A stretch of 64,000 nt of DNA, from positions 75,011,580 to 75,075,579 of the forward strand of contig NC_083610.1 in the NCBI RefSeq assembly GCF_029168945.1. Reading direction: 5' to 3'. The position numbers were made by a program, and so were the translations under genes. Source of the DNA: Cannabis sativa (taxonomy: Eukaryota; Streptophyta; Magnoliopsida; Rosales; Cannabaceae). Of the stretch, positions 35,407 to 47,500 are shown piece by piece. The notes beneath the pieces were generated by a model. The model searched no databases and was not told the origin of the DNA. It saw nothing but the letters and a program-made list of their open reading frames with translations. Positions within the stretch are counted from its first letter, which is position 1. Each line of letters opens with the position of its first letter.

Positions 35407-37708
35407 TATGATATCAAAGCAACCACAATTGTAAAGGTCTTGGAGACTGGCTGGATAAGTACATTTATTGTGAAGATAAACTCGACTCATGGTATAGTAA
35501 GTGATATCTGTTTACTTGCTATATGTGATTATTTAAAAAGCATGAGTTAAGTTATATTTGTAAAATGCCATGATTATATGCTAATAGTGAGTATGTTGGA
35601 AAATATATGTTTATTGGTAGAATAAATATAAAGGAAATGCTTATTAGCATTTATGTTAGTTCGGGAAGTTTATTTTCTTTTAGTTGGTGCTCGATGGAGT
35701 TTCTAATAATGCATCCAAGGTGACTTAAGTGGTTTAGCTGGGAGGTTCAAGAGCTTGGAAATGAGTGGGATGATGGCAACCTCGGATTACCTCCGCATTG
35801 GGAAGCAATAGACATTATCATATGAAAGATTTACCTAGTAGTATGATAAGCGAACAAGGGAATCGAGGAAGCAATAGGCTTGACTTGGTTATGAATCAAA
35901 TCCACCGACATTCTTTGGTTGTGCTGCAAAGTGTGGAAGACATTTTGAAGCCATCATATGAGTAGTTTTGGAAGCAGAACCCTCCTATTTTGAGGGTGGT
36001 TAAGGTCTACTTAAGAGGGAGACACATGATTATGGTGAGAGTTTGAATCTTAGAGTTATGATTTGGACACCATAACCTGAGATATGACTTGATTGATGTT
36101 TACGGGAGGTATTATAATGAACCTACCGCGTCGCAGAAGTGGATGAGTTTGTACGGTTGGCTAAGGTAACCTGTCGAAAAGCAAGCATGCTGCTTGAGTT
36201 AGTTTATCTTTGATGAAATAACAATGAGCCTCAAGGAAGGCAAGGTACATTGGAGGTCTAGAGGAGCACGAAGTTTGAGATGTGATTGTAACAACTAATT
36301 ATCTAGGAGTTAGACGGTCATGTGTTCAAGTGGTTGAGATGACACTCCATGTATAGGGGGCAGAGGATCAACTATGAACATAGAATAACATTAGAGAAAA
36401 TTCCCAAAAGTTACTAATTAGTATTGGTTAGGGTTGGAGCTTAATGATTAAAAGAGGGAATTTAAGCAAACTTTAGATATGAGTTTTAGCAAGTTGGTCA
36501 AGTTTATTATCGAGGCATGAATGAGAAACGACAAATTTATTCGAGATATCCAAACTGCATGAGAGCATTCCTTGAGGAAAGTTGAGTTTGGACCTATGTT
36601 ATGACGAAATAGTAGATCAGGTGACATGTCGTTATAAGCGAATATGGTACGTTGTTATCTATTAGAGGACTGGTTGTTTTCACCATGTGGGATTGATTTC
36701 CTTTTATGAGTATATTGGGTATGGTTATTACCATATAAATGATAGAGTCATTACTCTATAAACTCGTTGTAGGGTAAATATAGTTGTCTTATAGGAGATA
36801 ACGGTTTACTTAATTAAGTAACAGTGATTATTAGTTCCCTTATTTAGGTGAACATAGTTTAGATTGTCTTATTAGGCAACACGTTATAATTTGGTGTGAT
36901 ATTGAGAATTGATTGGTTAGATAAGTATAACACTACTAGTGACTGCAAGAGGAAATAGTGATGTTGTATCGGAGGGTAAAACTTCGGTTGTGTTTTTGGG
37001 GAAGGTACACGGATTCCAAAATCTAGTGTTATTCACACTTAAGGCGAGAAATTTATTACAAGATAAACGTATTGGTTAAGTAGTTAGTGCTGGATGCTAC
37101 AAAGGAGATACAATGGAATCTAAGATTGGACATATGATATGTGAAATTTTGAAAGTATTTTTAGAGTAGTTATTAAGGTTATCATCAAAATGAAAGGTTA
37201 GTTTTGCGGTTGACTCGATGTTGGGGTAAAGTTAGCAAAAGCCTAGGTGTCATCACCATCTCAAGCCAAAAAGAGTTTAAGGTTAATTAAAAACAAATTC
37301 CATCTATTTGATTAAAATGTTAAATTCCACTTAATCAATTATTAAATGGTAACCCAATTAAATAATTCTCACTCATATACACCAAAATAATTCTAAATAC
37401 CATACTTCAGTATTTTATCCGCAGTGACTTTTCTACTATATTGCTTGAACTATTCCGTAATTATCAGTATTAACTAAATATATCACATAATAATATGATA
37501 CCTTGGCACATACATAAATAATTAAATAATCTCTTACTTAATTAATTAACATACATAAATAATTTTATTTATCTATTAAACTATATTAAGCAGTCTCTAA
37601 CTATATTTTATATTTAATTTTTAGGATTGCACTTCTTTTCTAGTTTTTGCTTCTGCTCTTGCTCTTACTTCTTCTCTATCCTGATACCATTTTCATTAAT
37701 TTATGTCT
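35407..37708 (+). other. Degenerate interior of the Ty3-type element
   Basis: No open frame survives. 35690-36400 is less AT-rich and could be a ruined gag. At 36735-36870 the hairpin motif recurs (ATAGAGT-CATT-ACTCTAT, TTGTCT-TATT-AGGCAA), so a further LTR-like piece is embedded. 37230-37708 is AT-rich and includes CTGATACCATTTT near 37680, the complement of a tRNA-Met primer site, hinting at a second, minus-strand remnant. Confidence 0.5.
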
Positions 37709-39226
37709 GGTTTTAATATCCCGAAAATGTAATTATATTTAATAAGACATATTTTTTTAAATATGAAATAATATGTATATTTAGTGCATAGATAGGTAAG
37801 ATTATAATCTTACTAAGTTAATTATGTAATAATTAAAGATTTTAATAGAAATAAATAAATAAGCATAATTTATTAATTACAGAAATTTTATTAGACAATG
37901 TAGGTAAAATAAAGGATATTTGTAAAATAAAATATTTTCAGGTCCGACAATAGTAGAGAACTGATTCATTGGCCAAAAATATCACAACGATATTAGTGAG
38001 TATTTTATTGATACCAAAAGGATATATGTTTTGGTTAGAAATTATGACATGAGGCGAGTTATTTATTAATGACTAATTTACCTTTAAAATTTTAGTGTGA
38101 GAAAGGCAAATTGGTAATTGCCAAAAGTTTTATTAAATAAGTTTTGATATTGTTTAAGTTGTATGTATCTTGTTTTATTTATTATTTTTAGAAAAGGTTA
38201 GAAATAGTTTGCTATAGAAACTAAAACACACCAACATCATCTCCTCTCTTCCCTTTGCTTCTTCTTCTTCGGCTCAAACCAAACTAGGGAAAACTAAAAA
38301 TTTCTATCCAATTTCTCTTCAAGTAATCAACCTTAGGAGCTGCTCAAGGATTGGGGGCCCGAGATCGTTAAGCGTTTCCCACTCAAGTTGACTGACATGC
38401 TTGAATTTAGACTTGAGGTAAGAAAAGTACAATTGTACCACATATTATGTTGATATATGATTCGTTAATTACGCCTATGAGAATGGGTTATTACTCTATT
38501 GGTTGTCTCATTAGGCAACAATATAAGAAATAGTCATTACTCCAATTTGAAATTGTTGTTAGGTTTCTTACTTATCTGTTGTCTCATTAGGCAACGATAG
38601 AGACATTGAGTTGTCTCGTTAGGCAACAGTATTAAGGTTGTCTCATTAGACAACAACGAGTAATGATTACTTTATTAAGTAACAACTTTAATTTATCTTA
38701 TTAGACAAGCATTTGTTGTAATGATTGATTTCATTAGATAGTGTAATTTCTTGATTACGAATTGAATATATGGTTACTTGGTTATAATTGGATCAATATA
38801 TGTGAATATGTCTGCATGTTGATATTTATTGTTTATGCTTCTACTTTTCTTGTTGAGTCTTTGTGACTCATGAGTACTTTGTGGTGCAGGTAAAGGAAAG
38901 ACTGAGCTAGGTCATCCATGAGTTAGAGGTCTTCCCCGACAAATGTAAACATTAGCTTATTCAGCTGGTGGAGCCGAGTAATCAGGATTTTGTTTTATGG
39001 CAACTCTGAAAAGTACAGTATTTTGCTGTAAAATTTTAACAGAATCTTTGTAAATCTTTTAAAAGGGGATCCCCAACCCTAATTATTGCCAAACCAATTT
39101 TATGTCCCAGTTAATGATCAAGTTTTTAATCAAATCACAATTTTCGTCAATTCGTTAGTTCATTATTATAAACTATTTTATAAAAGCACACACGTGGCAT
39201 CCCTACGGATTAGGGCATTACACTGG
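37709..39226 (+). repeat. 3' LTR of the decayed Ty3-type element
   Basis: Begins near TGGTTTTAATATCCCG and ends GGGCATTACA, a form similar to the LTR ends at 957-8499. The part from 38086 on matches 34236-35406. The hairpin array is at about 38502-38730. Confidence 0.65.
38502..38730 (+). repeat. Hairpin array with CATT/TATT tetraloops (3' LTR copy)
   Basis: GTTGTCT-CATT-AGGCAAC (38502 and 38578), GTTGTCT-CGTT-AGGCAAC (38610), a perfect GTTGTCT-CATT-AGACAAC (38637), then an ATTACTT-TATT-AAGTAA type hairpin. The last GTTGTCT hairpin here is perfectly paired while its counterpart in the other LTR (near 34820) is disrupted, so the copies have drifted separately. Confidence 0.85.
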
Positions 39227-40600
39227 TAGTCATAACCTTCAATCTCACAAATGTTTGTGCACTCGACCACAAAATCAGCTTGAGCTTGTCCTTTTACTAT
39301 CATTTGGGCTGGTAAGTAATCTCATACTGGCTCAGTTCTATTGCCCACTTTAGCAACCGACCAAATACGTCCAGCTTTTGGAGCACTTGCCTGAGTGGAT
39401 GGTCGGTGTAGACTTTGATAAGGTGCGCTTGAAAGTATGGTTTAAGTTTTCTCGAGGACAGAAACAAATAGTAAGTTAGCTTTTCAATTGGGGGTATCTA
39501 CTTTCTGCATCTATCAATCTTTTGCTGACATAGTATATAGGATGTTGGATGCCCTCATCTTCTTTAATTAGAATGACACTAACTGCATGTTTGGTTATTG
39601 CTAAGTAAATTCCCAGTTCCTCATCATCTGGTGGTTTCGAAAGAATTGACGGTTGTGCAAGTTATTTCTTTAACTCTTGGAAAGCCTACTCGCATTCCAC
39701 GGTCCGTTCAAACTTCTTGTTTCCTCGGAGGATGTTGAAGAAGGGAGCACACTTATCTATTGGCTTAGAGACATATCTTCTTAAGGCAGCAATTCAATTA
39801 ATCAAACTTTATACTTCTTTGATTTTTGTAGGTGACTTCATGACCATAATGGCTTGAATCTTCTCATGCTAGCCTCTATTCTGTGGGTATTTACTATAAA
39901 ACTAAAAAAAAATTCTCGATCCAACACCAAAATAACATGTGAGAGGGTTTAATTTCATTTACAATTTTCTCAAAATCTCAAAACATTTGCCTAGATCCTC
40001 TATATGCCCTCAGGCCTTTTGGACTTTACCAACATGTCATCTACGTAAACCTCTACGTTGTGGTCAATTTTGTCTTTGAACATTCTGTTAACCTGGTACT
40101 GGTATATTAGTTCAACATTTTATTACCCAAACGACAATACCTTATAATAATATAGCCCAACATTTGTTCAAAAACTAGTATGCTCCTGGTCGGGTGGATA
40201 CATCTTGATTTGATTATAACCTAAGTAAGCATCTATGAAGCTTGGAATTTCATGGTTGGCTCTTGCATCCACCAATTGATCGATCCAAGAAAGTGGTAAG
40301 CAATCATTTGGACATGTTTTATTGAGGTCGGAAAAATCAATACATATCCTCCACTTCACATTCGACATGTGAACTAATACATGATTTGAAACCCAAATGG
40401 CATAGAATGCTTTGATGATGAACTTGTTGATTCAAAACTTTTCCACCTCCTCCTTCAAGGCCTGTGCTCTTTCCTTGTCAAGCAACTTTCTTTTCTGCTG
40501 CACATGTTAAAAATTTTGGGTATCAATATTTAGGGCGTGGCATATTATTGATAGATAAATTCCCACCATGTCATCATGAGATCAGGAAAAATACATTGAG
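39227..40600 (-). pseudogene. Ty3-type pol fragment (reverse transcriptase and RNase H), Tat-like
   Basis: At 40168-40368 the minus strand reads KWRICIDFSDLNKTCPNDC, LSWIDQLVDA and IDAYLGYNQIKMYPPDQEHT, matching the Ty3 reverse transcriptase of the Tat/Ogre-like group (DLNKACPKD, YNQI.M.PPDQE). About 39300-39430 reads LIKVYTDHPLRQVLQK followed by GRLLKWAIELSQYEITY, the RNase H of the same group. Between and around them are stops and frameshifts. Neither LTR was identified. Confidence 0.8.
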
Positions 40601-42205
40601 GTTTTCCTTTAAAATTATAATGATATTTAAAAAGAATTAGAGCATTTTTCAATATATTTTGATAATTTTGGCTGGCATGGTAGGATCTATCCTAACTTCT
40701 TCTAATTCTTCCATATGCCTTATTCCCGTTCTTATATCCCCAAAGCGAGAATATATTTTGTCATTCTCACCTTAAGCGGTTTCCTATTTTTACTTGTTTT
40801 GTTCGGCCCATGAAGCATAATCGAACTGATATTCTTTTTTAGCCATTGTAATGGCGATGTTATATGGAAATGATCCTATCTTTGTGCACCATAGCCAAGC
40901 TGGTAACTCGACTGTATATTCTAATCCTTCTCTTCAGTAGCGGAAATGACTAAGTTTTTTGGTCGGCTATCGCGTAGCTTGTTTTATGTCGAGTAGATAA
41001 TAAACGAATCCAAAGAATATATTCACCAATCCTCTTGTGCTTTCATGCCGCACAGATGTTGTCTAGGGCCACGTGTTGAGAAAACTCATGTCATGTTATT
41101 TGAACAATTTTTGGGATAACAATAACCTCAAAGAAAAGAACCCCTAAGGCGCTAAGAGTTTTTTTTTTTTTTTAATGAAACTTTGAAAAATATACTTATA
41201 ATTTAATTAAAATATAAAATATTACATCCTAGCATATGTAATGTTAAAAAATAAAATAAAATTATAATGATATTTAAAAAGAATTAGAGCATTTTCAATA
41301 GAGATGCAAATAGAAAATATATCGTTAAAATTCTATTCTAATAGTGTGTCAAATTGTGATGCAAATATGTCACATAACAAAAAATAATTTAAATTTGGAT
41401 CACAACATAGCATGATGCATAATTTACATCACAATAAATGCTATGCTTTTATCTTTACTATTATGCTATTTTTAATATTTTATTATTAATTTTAGTTAAC
41501 AAACTCATTTATATTAATTCACTTGCATTATTATTATTATTATTATTAAATTTTATATTTATTTTTCTATTATTAGTACTATTTTATATTTTTTCAATAA
41601 ATTATTAAGTGGACATTAAATGATATATTAAATTTTGTATCAAGATTTATAATTATGTATTAGAGCACAATAGTAAAAGTTGATATAAAAATGTCATAAA
41701 ATTATTTTTTGTGCTAAATATAGTTCAACTTTTACATCTCTCATCTTAGACTTATTATCTCCAAAGAGTGATTGAGAATTTAACTAGTGTTAATGGAATG
41801 ATTGATTATATATTCTTTTATGTATGTTTTTTTTTTTTTTTATTTAAGCATATATTCTTTATGTAATATTAACTACTGCTTAAAGTTCTTTCAATTCCAA
41901 ATATTTTTAACTATCATAGTTCTTTTTGGTAATTGTAATGTGAAAATAATAATTTAAATAATTACATCATTTTTATTTTTAAAATAGATATTTATTTCAT
42001 TATAAATTAATATGTATAAACTTAAATATAAAATTAATCTGACCATGTAAATGTGTATATATTATTTGAAGTGTTAAACAAAAAAAATTAATTGTTTTTA
42101 AATTTATATAAATTAATTTTAATTTTAATGATAATAATAAAAACAATACTCAAACAATACACATAACCCACTCTTTAGAGCATCTTCATTAAGTTTTGCA
42201 AAATT
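40601..42205. other. AT-rich intergenic DNA
   Basis: 40601-41150 may continue the Ty3 fragment but I see no motif. 41160-42205 is AT-rich without ORFs. AAAATTATAATGATATTTAAAAAG is present near both 40613 and 41258 and ends GAATTAGAGCATTTT, suggesting a small duplication. Confidence 0.4.
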
Positions 42206-42513
42206 AGGTGGCGTTTGGTTAGAGGTGATAAAATGGAATGGAATAGAAAGGAAATAATTTTTATTCTTTGATTACATTTTAAAATATTAGAATGACATTC
42301 TAATAGAATGCTCTTTTCACTATTTTGGTGAAATGACTATTCTATTTTAAAAAAGAAGAAAAGACCATTCCAATATAACAAGAAAAAAAATTTAATGATT
42401 TTTTTTATCAATTTTTTTATGCATTTTAAATTCTATTTCATTATATTTTCATTCCTATTCACATTTCCATTCTTATTCTTATATTTTTATTCCTCCCAAC
42501 CAAACACCACTTA
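42206..42513. mobile_element. MITE-like element with AGGTGGCGTTTGGTT ends
   Basis: AGGTGGCGTTTGGTTAGAGG at 42206 is mirrored by CCTCCCAACCAAACACCACT at 42493-42512. The core is AT-rich without ORF. Ends of this kind are common in plant hAT-like MITEs. I could not find a convincing target duplication. Confidence 0.6.
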
Positions 42514-42519
42514 AAATAT

Positions 42520-42964
42520 AGCTTTTTTTTTGAATAAAACTTAGCAATTTTATTAACTAGCAATCGTTAATAATAATAGAACGCACTTCGTTGGAATAAT
42601 CCTCCAACTAAAGCACACGACCTGGAGAGTAACAAGAATTCCTGGCTAAAACATGAGCCAGCTTGTTTGCAAATCGTTTGACAAAACACAACTCAACATT
42701 ATTTAAAGATAAGAGAAGAGTACGAACATTATGAACTAAAAGACCAAAAGAGGATGACAAAGTAATTTGGCCTTGCACAGCTTGAACACAAATTAAACTA
42801 TCAGTTTCCAAAATCACTCGTCCCCATGAATGACGGTCAATCCAGCTTAAAGCTTCTTTTATACCAACAAATTCAGCTATTTCAGGTTGCACCTGCCATT
42901 TTAGCATAAAAATTCCTACCATTTTCTTCTCTGCCTCTATTCGTTGATAACTATTCGACGCCAT
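42520..42964 (-). pseudogene. LINE 3' end with RNase H-like domain
   Basis: A 118-codon minus-strand ORF (42964-42608) reads KEALSWIDRHSW, VILETDSL, VQAVQGQ and VKRFANKLAHVLAR: the RNase H-like domain at the end of plant LINE polyproteins (E..D..; N..AH.LAR). A run of A on the minus strand (complement of 42522-42530) follows after about 80 bp, as expected for a poly(A)-ended, 5'-truncated LINE copy. It could instead be a stand-alone RNase H-like gene, but the A-tail argues for LINE. The domain is uninterrupted. Confidence 0.7.
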
Positions 42965-43470
42965 GGACAGCCGAACAAACTCAAAACCAAGAACCAGTAA
43001 CTAACGTCAAAAACTAATAAAACAAAACCAATTAAAGAAAACTATAGAACCATGTCAAAAGACAAGACATTTATACTAGAATAATACTAAAAAAAAAATA
43101 TACTTTAATAATGTGCTTAAATGTAATAGAAATTTAATATTTGTTTTTTTTTTTTGAGAAAAGAAATTTAATATTTGTTGTGATGTAAGAATAAATGTAT
43201 AATTTTATTATTGATTTTTATGTAATTTTTGTTCTTTATATATATTTTTATTTTTTATAATAACAAGATAATAATATTAATGATAGAAATTATTATTTTT
43301 TTTTATCAAAATTTGTAAGAAAAATATTATTTTTATGTAATTTTTATTAAATTCTCCATTAAGTTTTGTAATTATTAAAAGATTGATGCAAATATATTAC
43401 AAATTGTTTTTTTGGGCCAAGCACATAGTTGTTTTTTGTTGTATTGTAACGTCATAGCAAACTTCTTTTC
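42965..43470. other. AT-rich DNA upstream of the BAH-RRM gene
   Basis: No ORF; long A and T runs. It contains the region where the promoter of the gene at 43.5-55.6 kb should lie. Confidence 0.4.
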
Positions 43471-43477
43471 TTGGCTC

Positions 43478-43488
43478 TCTTTATATCC
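43478..43488 (+). promoter_or_regulatory. Possible TATA element of the BAH-RRM gene
   Basis: CTCTTTATATCC lies about 30 bp ahead of the presumed transcript start (near 43512, AAACCCTAAA context) and upstream of a non-coding first exon that ends at the donor 43624/43625 (AACAG-GTACTT). Placement is inferred. Confidence 0.35.
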
Positions 43489-44540
43489 GCTTTCTTCGGT
43501 TCTGTCACTAAACCCAAACCCTAAAAATATTATCAACTTCCTTCACTACTGATCGGAGGTCGGAGAAGAGTAGGAATTCCGTTTCACTCATTGGCCGGAT
43601 AAACAATTGCTTCACTCATAACAGGTACTTTACTTACTGTTTTGAGGCTGTTAACGAGGGATTAAATACACAGAGACGATTGGAAACTTTTTCTGGTTGT
43701 TTGAGTTTTCTCTTATGATTCTCTGTGTTTCTACATTGGCATTCTACAGGATATGAATTGATGTAGCTATTATCTAATCCTCTTTTCTTTTTCATTTTTC
43801 TTCTTTTCAGTATTAGTTAGGTTTGTCATTCTTAGTTTATAATATGTGTTAATCATAGCAGATTTTGTTCTAGTCTGGATGGTTTTCGAGATTCTGTTCT
43901 CAATCTTTTTTTCCATTTGAAATGTAAGGGCCAGGGCCAAAGAAACTTTCAGAAGTTTCTGATTTTGGTTCAATGCTCCTTTCATGTGAATCCCATTTGT
44001 ATGGTATTTGTTCTTACACATATTTTATATTTTATTTCAGTACTGTGTCTAAGTTTGGGATAATTTATATATCTTGGTCTGTATAAAGTGTTTGGTGACA
44101 TAATATCTAATTTTTTGTGTTTCTAGGCAATTTGAATTGTAATTATTTTAACTACTCACAGTGACAAATAAGTTACCTGGAACATTGTTGTGTTGTTGAT
44201 TGGAGAGATAATTTGTAGTCGTTTCAAATATTATCCTGTATTTTAATAGGAGAAGCAAAATAGACAATGCTTCAATGAATAGTTACCGATTAATAACCTG
44301 TTTAGAGAAGTTGTGAACAATTATGGTTTATTCATTTGCATCTGTTCAGCATTGATGTTAGTCTTTGACATGTTTATGTTTAAACTAATAAAATTTCTTA
44401 AAATATGCTGTTAAGCCACAAGAAATTATGTTAGATAGGCATTTATTATATAGGTAAGATAAGATATCCATTTTTCATGTTGTGTAATTTCACTTCTAGT
44501 CGTAACTGGAAAGTGTACTACTGCTGTTTTTGTAATAGGC

Positions 44541-47500
44541 ATGGTAGAAGCTGAGAAGTTGGAAGGTCTTGAATTCAAATGGGGAGTAATGAAGAAAAAG
44601 GGTGGGAAGAAGAAAGATGTTCAGTTTTATGGCTCTTTTACATATGATGGTGTGGAGTACTTTCTTTATGATTCTGTTTATCTTTTCGGGGAAGGTGAAC
44701 CTGATCCTCATATTGGTAAGCTCATTAAGATGTGGGAAGGTAGTGATAAAAAAAAGAAAGTGAAAGTTCTATGGTTTTTTCGACCTCGTGAGATTTCTAG
44801 GTTTCTTAAGATGGAAGAAGCTTCTGAAAATGAATTACTCTTGGCATCTGGTGAAGGTCGGGGCCTTTTCAACATCAATCCTTTGGTAATTGAAAAGATT
44901 ACTGTTCACAGAATCTCATTAGCCCACTACACCCCATGGAAGCACTTTAATCTTGCAACTTTTTTATATTTCCTTTGACAATTCTATAAATTATTTAGTT
45001 GTATTCCTATTATTGTTCTTGTTCTTTATAACATCATAAACAGACTTGAAAGAATTTGTTGTTGTCTTGCTTGTAGTTCTTCTAAAAAGGTTTAACTTTT
45101 TAAAATCCTTAGTTTAGTTATATGACATGCTTTTACTTTCAAAATCAGAAAAATATATGTTTGGCTCTTTATTGCTTGTGTTGAAAGACCATTGTCATTG
45201 TTAATTTTTTTTTTGCAACCTTAGCATTTATCTTTATAATTTTTTGCAAGCAATCTCTGTAATTTGCAGGTTTATGTGTATATATCCACATTTAAATAGA
45301 TAGGTAGGAGCTACATGAATGCTCATCATTATCAAATCTTATTCACCTTGAAACTCAGTATCCTTATTTTTTCTTTTTCTGACTGGACTGACAATATTTT
45401 GAAATAAACTTTTTCATTCAAGTATCTTATTTTCGGCATTGTTTAATAATGTTTGTATGTGTGCATTTTTTGCATGTAGAATATGGAACAATACATTACA
45501 ACTCATATGAATATTTTTTTGTACCTTGAATCAGGAAGCAATTTCTGGGAAATGCAATGTCGTTTGTGTATCAAAAGATAGCAGAAATCCTCAACCAACA
45601 AATGAAGAGCTTCAGATGGCAGACTACATATTTTGCCGGACATTGGATGTTGGTACCTGTAAGGTCATGGATAAGATAGATGATGAAATTGCTGGGATTG
45701 ATGGTCTGTACTATTTATACTAATCACTTGAACTTGAATTCTATCTTTTGATCATTTTTAGTTTGATTTTTCCTCAATCTAATTTTTTTTCTATCTTTGT
45801 TGCAGTTAAATTGTTACTTAATAAAATGGATAATAAGAAAGATGCTGGTACTCAGAAAGTTGGTTCAGAAAGGAAAGAGGTTAGTGAAAATGCTGGAGAA
45901 AATGATGCTACAGTTAGTACAACTGAGAGGAACCTATCCCTAAACTATGTCGCTGGAACATCAAATGGGTATCGTGTTGTTGATTCACCAAATCATGATG
46001 CTAATTTGGATGTTTATTTAATTAAACAGAACTCTTATCCCTCAAAAAAGACTGCTTCTGGTTTATGCATTACATCAGCTAACCTGGCAAATGCTAATGA
46101 GATTAAAGAAAATGTGTCACATCGCAAAGCTTGCTTAGTTGGGAGTGAAGAAAAAGTCAAAAATGCTTCTGTTGAATTGGATGATAGACCTTCTAAGAAG
46201 TCAAAGCTTAACTTTGAATATGTAGATGGAAGCAAAAGCAGCATGGGTCCGCCAAGATCTACTTTTGATACCAGTTGTAAGGAGGCAGCACTACCAGGTG
46301 TTTCTCCTGATGATGGTAAATATAAATCAAAACATTGTAAGGATTCTTCTGGTACAGAGAAAAGCATTTCCAAGAAACTGAAGAGTGATTGTGAAACTGT
46401 GGTTCTTTCTAATGGAATGTTGTTGAAAGCACCTGCTGACCAATCTCATAATGATGATTGTAAATCTGATGGGCAAGGTTTAGAAGTTGTTCCTAGACCA
46501 GATACTGTAAGTATTAACGAGATCTTTTGCTTTTTCTCAGTCTTGCATCGATGTAGTACTGACTCTGTATTGTGTAGCCTTTTTTTGTCCAAGCATCAAT
46601 TTACTTGTTTATATTTTGGGGGTGTGGGAGGGAGGTTGGAATATAGATTCATTTTTTTTTAATATTTATTTTGCTGTCTATCAATACTCTAAATGACACT
46701 AATAAGACAATCAAAGTGAAAGGCTTTGGCTTTTGCTTCTTACTTTCATCGGTGATTTTTTTCTTATTTATTTTTATGCTTGGATTTATACTAGGTGGAT
46801 GGGTGCTGTTGATGTGCAATTTTAATTCACTTATGTTATACATCACAAATGAGATCTTGTTCTTATTCAATATAATTTGCTTGGATTTAACATTTTTTAT
46901 TTTTTAAATTTTGACAGAATAGAAGAAAATGGTTCAAGGGGCTTGTAAGTTTTTTTTTCTCCTTCTCACTTAATTTTTATTGCTTTCTCTTCACTCTTAG
47001 GCATGTGTAAACATTCTTGAAATTTAGGGGTTTGTGAGTTTTTAACCCTCTCTGGTACCTTATACCAGATATGAAATTTAGAGACTATCTTCTTTGATAT
47101 AGAAATAACATTTACAATATTCCAAGCTCCCGAGACACTTGGTGATCTTCCAAAAAGAGTTTTATTCTTTCAAAATAATGAGATGCTCTAAGAGAAACAA
47201 GCCTCGCTTAACTCAAACAGAGGATCATTACAAAGCAACTCTGACTAACAAGATTTACAATTCAGCTACTTAAAAATAACAATTAATCCTAACTAATACC
47301 TAACATTACCTGCTGTCCCAACATTCACCTTGTCCTCAAGGTGAAGAATATTAGGCCTAACCCTGAAATGGTCATGCTCTGCCTATTCTCTATAAAAAAA
47401 ACCCAATCAAGTAAGGTTTGATTTGAAGTTTGATCTTCTTCGGTATCTTTATCAAACTATGTTGCTTGTACACTTAGATCCACTAATTTAAAAAATGATC

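Larger units (their letters stand above)
34236..39226 (+). mobile_element. Decayed Ty3-type LTR retrotransposon
   Basis: A truncated 5' LTR (34236-35406) matches the latter part of a fuller 3' LTR (about 37709-39226). After the first LTR comes ATATGATATCAAAGC, a degraded form of the TGGTATCAGAGC primer site, placing the element on plus. The interior (35407-37708) has frequent stops. Both LTRs hold the same hairpin array. LTR divergence is high, with many substitutions and indels, so the insertion is old. Confidence 0.7.
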
